From: Paracoccaceae bacterium
GTDB lineage: Bacteria > Pseudomonadota > Alphaproteobacteria > Rhodobacterales > Rhodobacteraceae
DNA length: 64,000 bases
Assembly (NCBI GenBank): GCA_022763485.1
Contig: JALEGX010000161.1
Coordinates: 32,213 to 96,212 of the forward strand
Direction: 5' to 3'
The notes below the pieces were generated by a model. The model was given only the letters and a program-made list of their open reading frames with translations, was not told where the DNA came from and ran no database searches. Both the position numbers and the translations under genes were made by a program. How positions within the stretch are numbered: position 1 is the first letter of the stretch; each line of letters opens with the position of its first letter. This document shows, in pieces, positions 60,973 through 64,000 of this stretch.

Positions 60973-63900
60973 ATGCTTGAGAATTCAGACACGATCCCAG
61001 ACGTGATCAGTTATCGCAACCCCATCCTGCCAGTTGGCGAACCGGTCAGGGGCTATGCGAACCTGGGTTCAAATGACGTTGATGTGTATCGCGTGGATCT
61101 GGAACCAGGGATCACCTATCTTTTGGATGCCGCGATTTCAGCACCTCGAATGGGCACCATGAAGCTGATGTTGCCGGACGGCAGCCCGGCCCCCGTGGAG
61201 CTGACGAGCTACAAAAACTCCGATAACGGCCCACGTTTTTCATACTATGACAATTCGGTTCAGGCCGTAATTGAGGTGAACGAACCAACCACCTGGTTCT
61301 TTTCAATCAACGGTGTCTGGCGCACAGAAAATCAGCCCTATGTGATCCGTTTGCAAGAGATTGAAAGGGCACCTTCGACCGATGGGGACGATTGGTTCCG
61401 GTGGAGCGACTCATTCGACGTTTTTGATGGCGGCAACGGAACAGATGCCCTTTCTTTCCATCATCTGAACGCCCCAGTAGAACTATCTCTGGCGAGTGGT
61501 CTCCTGAAATCCGATGCCATCGAAGGTGTGCCTCCAACCTTGGCCGTACAAAACATTGAACGGTTCAAAGGCACGGATGGCGACGATGTTCTGACTGGCA
61601 GTTATTTTTTCCGAGGCTTCGAAGGCCAACTGCACATCATTCACGAGTCCCGGATTCCTGCCGTAACCTGGATGGGCATGGGGGGCGACGACATCCTTGG
61701 CACCACCGAAGGGGCGACCGTGTTCATTGGCGGTGCAGGTCGGGATACCGCGGACTATGCCGGCGCACGCAAACAGGTCCATGTATCTCTGACAGATGGT
61801 GCCGGCTATCTGAACGATTCAGATGGGGACCAATTGATCGGCATCGAAAATTTGAAAGGCAGTTCCTTTGATGACACGTTGATCGGCGACGAGCAGGACA
61901 ATGTGATCACCGGACATGTTGGCACCGATCGGATGATGGGCCTTGGTGGGGATGACACAATCGACGGCAGTTGGACTACGGTCTATCGCTCCGGCTACTC
62001 AACAAACACCGCCTATTACGACACCGCAGTTTACAGCCATAATCGCGACCAATACGAGATATCGGCGACACATGACGATGACCTTAACCTGATCGTTTAT
62101 GTTGAACATGTCGGGGGGACTGGTTGGGAAGGCCGTGACACCCTGATCAACGTGCAAAAACTGGAATTTGCTGATCAATCATTCGACGCCCGAGACCTGG
62201 CTGATGACTTTCCTGATGAAGTCGATCCAAACAGCCCGGCGCAAGCGCTAGATCAAACTCTCACAGTGCAAAGTGAATACCCCCTAGACAGAGACTTCAT
62301 CCGTTTCGATCTGGAAGCGGGCAAAACCTACGAAATCAAAGCATTTGGCTTACCGTACGATTTTTCCGGGCTTATCGGCTTGGTTGATTCAGCGGGACGT
62401 TCACTCATCAATGGTATTGGCACGCAATCAATTTACACCGCTTCAGAGGGCGAGACCGAACGCCCTCTCCGCGTTAGCGTCGAAACCAGCGGCTCGCATT
62501 TTCTGACACTGGCCCGAACTAACTTCAGCGAGGCAATCAGACCCGACGTTGATCTGCGCTCCATCAATGTCAAGATTTCTGAAGTCAGTCCAATCCCGGT
62601 AGGAAGCGATGCGTCGGAAGTGATCCTTTGGTCTCAAATCGACACTTTTTTTGATGCGGGACTGGGTCAGGACACGCTTTCTGCTGCTGAATGGGGAACG
62701 GACATGGACCCAGAGACAGCGACCGGACTTAGTTTCAAGAATCTTGGAGATGCCGGAGACACGCCTGAAAGCCGCTTTATGGTTTCGAATGCCTCCAACG
62801 CGCCCCGGCCTCATACCGAATATGGGATTGTAGATGGCGTAGCGGCAATCATTGGATCGCCGTTTTCCGACGCTTTCCACCTTTCGGATTCCTCGGTTGA
62901 AACCACCGAAACGCCCCTCTCCTACTACGGGATGGGGGGCAACGACTTCATGACAACATCCCGCGGCCCGACGCTCCTTGATGGTGGTCCGGGCACCGAC
63001 ACGGCAAACTACTATCTGTTCCCTGAGGCTGTTCGCACGCAACCGAGCGAAGGCGTCAACATCAATCTGACCACCGGCGAAGGCTCAGGAGGCCTTGCTG
63101 AGGGTGATGTTTTGGTCTCGATCGAACGTGTGTACGGATCCATCGGTGACGATGTGCTGATCGGGAATACAGATCCCAATCTCCTATACGGGCAATCCGG
63201 AAATGATACCCTGCACGGCATCGGAGGGGACGACACATTGTCAGGAGGAACCGGCGATGACTATTTCATCATTGGCGATGGCGACTACTCTGTGCGAGGA
63301 AGCCGCGGTGATGATGTCGTGGTTTTGTCCGGCAGCAGTGGGGAATACGTTGCCCAAAATGAAAACCGCAAACTGGTAGGGCTGACCCAAAGCGTCACGC
63401 TCAACAACGATATCGAATTCTACCAATTCAGTGACCGCAGGCTAACCTATGCGGAAACCATTGAGCTTCAGGGAATTGACCTGATGACTCAACGCAGTTT
63501 TACCTCTGGCCCAGATGTCGTGAGCGGGCTGGGTGAATTCCAGGTGCTCAACACGCTGGAGGGCAACGACTGGATCAACTACGCGGCTGGGAACCAGATC
63601 ATTGATGGGGGCGAAGGCCGGGACATGTTGTCCTTTGTGCATCTGGCGGATGTCGCAGGGCGGGCTTCAAATCAGTTCCGGCTGACCATCGACCTGCCCA
63701 ATGGGCGCGCAACAGGTTTCAATGACGCCGAAACGGTGCGCTTGTCGGGGATCGAGCGGATCACCGGCTCGATTTTCAATGACCTCATTCACGGTGGCGA
63801 AAGCAGTTCCTTGCGGGGACTGGGCGGGGATGATTGGTTCACCCTGACATCGGCCAACAACAGCGTTGATGGCGGATCGGGTCGCGACACCGTCAGTTTT

Positions 63901-64000
63901 GTGGCACACAGGTCCACCGCGACACATGCGGTAGAGACCATTTTCGACAATGACGGCCACCCTCCCGGCAGCGGCCTGATACAGGGCGTTACCGTAAACC
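60973..64000 (+). CDS. Large RTX-type calcium-binding secreted protein (partial, 3' end outside window)
   Basis: An uninterrupted frame of 1009 codons starts at ATG 60973 and runs off the window end; the ribosome binding site is weak. There is no N-terminal signal peptide, as expected for type I secretion. Glycine/aspartate nonapeptide-like repeats occur at about 152 (GGNGTDALSF), 236, 253 (GGAGRDTADY), 320, 655, 671, a cluster at 725-765 (GNDTLHGIGGDDTLSGGTGDD), 878, 952 and 967. Two segments (about 15-135 and 435-540) resemble pre-peptidase C-terminal (PPC) domains, with DVYRVDLEPGITYLL and RDFIRFDLEAGKTYEI. Codon use is less GC-biased than in neighbouring genes. The function is probably adhesion, a surface layer or an exoenzyme; no catalytic domain is seen yet. 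Confidence 0.85.
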   Translation, partial: MLENSDTIPDVISYRNPILPVGEPVRGYANLGSNDVDVYRVDLEPGITYLLDAAISAPRMGTMKLMLPDGSPAPVELTSYKNSDNGPRFSYYDNSVQAVIEVNEPTTWFFSINGVWRTENQPYVIRLQEIERAPSTDGDDWFRWSDSFDVFDGGNGTDALSFHHLNAPVELSLASGLLKSDAIEGVPPTLAVQNIERFKGTDGDDVLTGSYFFRGFEGQLHIIHESRIPAVTWMGMGGDDILGTTEGATVFIGGAGRDTADYAGARKQVHVSLTDGAGYLNDSDGDQLIGIENLKGSSFDDTLIGDEQDNVITGHVGTDRMMGLGGDDTIDGSWTTVYRSGYSTNTAYYDTAVYSHNRDQYEISATHDDDLNLIVYVEHVGGTGWEGRDTLINVQKLEFADQSFDARDLADDFPDEVDPNSPAQALDQTLTVQSEYPLDRDFIRFDLEAGKTYEIKAFGLPYDFSGLIGLVDSAGRSLINGIGTQSIYTASEGETERPLRVSVETSGSHFLTLARTNFSEAIRPDVDLRSINVKISEVSPIPVGSDASEVILWSQIDTFFDAGLGQDTLSAAEWGTDMDPETATGLSFKNLGDAGDTPESRFMVSNASNAPRPHTEYGIVDGVAAIIGSPFSDAFHLSDSSVETTETPLSYYGMGGNDFMTTSRGPTLLDGGPGTDTANYYLFPEAVRTQPSEGVNINLTTGEGSGGLAEGDVLVSIERVYGSIGDDVLIGNTDPNLLYGQSGNDTLHGIGGDDTLSGGTGDDYFIIGDGDYSVRGSRGDDVVVLSGSSGEYVAQNENRKLVGLTQSVTLNNDIEFYQFSDRRLTYAETIELQGIDLMTQRSFTSGPDVVSGLGEFQVLNTLEGNDWINYAAGNQIIDGGEGRDMLSFVHLADVAGRASNQFRLTIDLPNGRATGFNDAETVRLSGIERITGSIFNDLIHGGESSSLRGLGGDDWFTLTSANNSVDGGSGRDTVSFVAHRSTATHAVETIFDNDGHPPGSGLIQGVTVN

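Overview
The window is about 62-63% GC by eye and reads as a chromosomal segment of a marine alphaproteobacterium of the Rhodobacteraceae (Roseobacter group). The evidence is a malyl-CoA lyase that matches my memory of Rhodobacter Mcl1, a dmdC-dmdD pair of the DMSP demethylation pathway, the rpmI-rplT and pheS genes, and a large stock of genes for methylated quaternary amines. No phage, plasmid or CRISPR machinery is visible. Mobile DNA is limited to a decayed IS3-type orfA remnant beside a tRNA-Val gene.

Region 1 (1-17 kb) opens with the end of a HAD phosphatase and a calcineurin-type phosphodiesterase. It then carries an apparently complete route from gamma-butyrobetaine and carnitine to glycine betaine. 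The parts are an acyl-CoA dehydrogenase, an ADP-forming acyl-CoA synthetase, a CaiD-like hydratase, a double-domain CaiB-type CoA-transferase, a carnitine dehydrogenase fused to a betainyl-CoA thioesterase, a BKACE dehydrocarnitine cleavage enzyme, acetoacetyl-CoA synthetase for the acetoacetate released, and a BCCT transporter. Two convergent GlxA/CdhR-type regulators sit in the middle, each divergent from one arm of the pathway. A LysR regulator is divergent from the CoA-transferase.

Region 2 (17-38 kb) starts with tRNA-Met. It holds three catabolic modules: (a) a DapA-like aldolase, an orphan molybdenum hydroxylase large subunit, an aspartate-dehydrogenase-like protein and a LysR; (b) two tandem FAD/GcvT dehydrogenases of the dimethylglycine/sarcosine type, a LysR, a non-pyrrolysine MttB-family methyltransferase and a class III aminotransferase; (c) a GMC/choline-dehydrogenase-like oxidase with LysR, a Nudix hydrolase, choline sulfatase betC with a BetI-type operator, betI, and a third GlxA regulator. 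Module (b) is the best candidate for an undescribed system. It looks like a demethylation module for a methylated amine, possibly the glycine betaine made in region 1.

Region 3 (38-48 kb) is core genome with an insertion: pheS, an AraC regulator and flavin-fold protein, dmdD, dmdC and an AraC regulator, then rplT, rpmI, a small membrane protein and pyk.

Region 4 (48-60 kb) contains N-formylglutamate amidohydrolase, small conserved proteins, a single-domain CaiB-family transferase, a D-glutamate module (dgcN, dgcA, D-amino acid transaminase) with an MFS transporter, mcl1, an Asp/Glu racemase-like protein, an Lrp/LysE pair, an AraC-GyrI regulator and accA. Region 5 (60.2-64 kb) is tRNA-Val, a 650-bp low-coding stretch with the IS remnant, and the first 1009 codons of a large RTX-type secreted protein that runs off the window.

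Start codons were moved from the longest possible reading frame wherever a ribosome binding site or family alignment argued for it. Motif and family assignments come from reading the sequence and from memory of the families; no database search was run.
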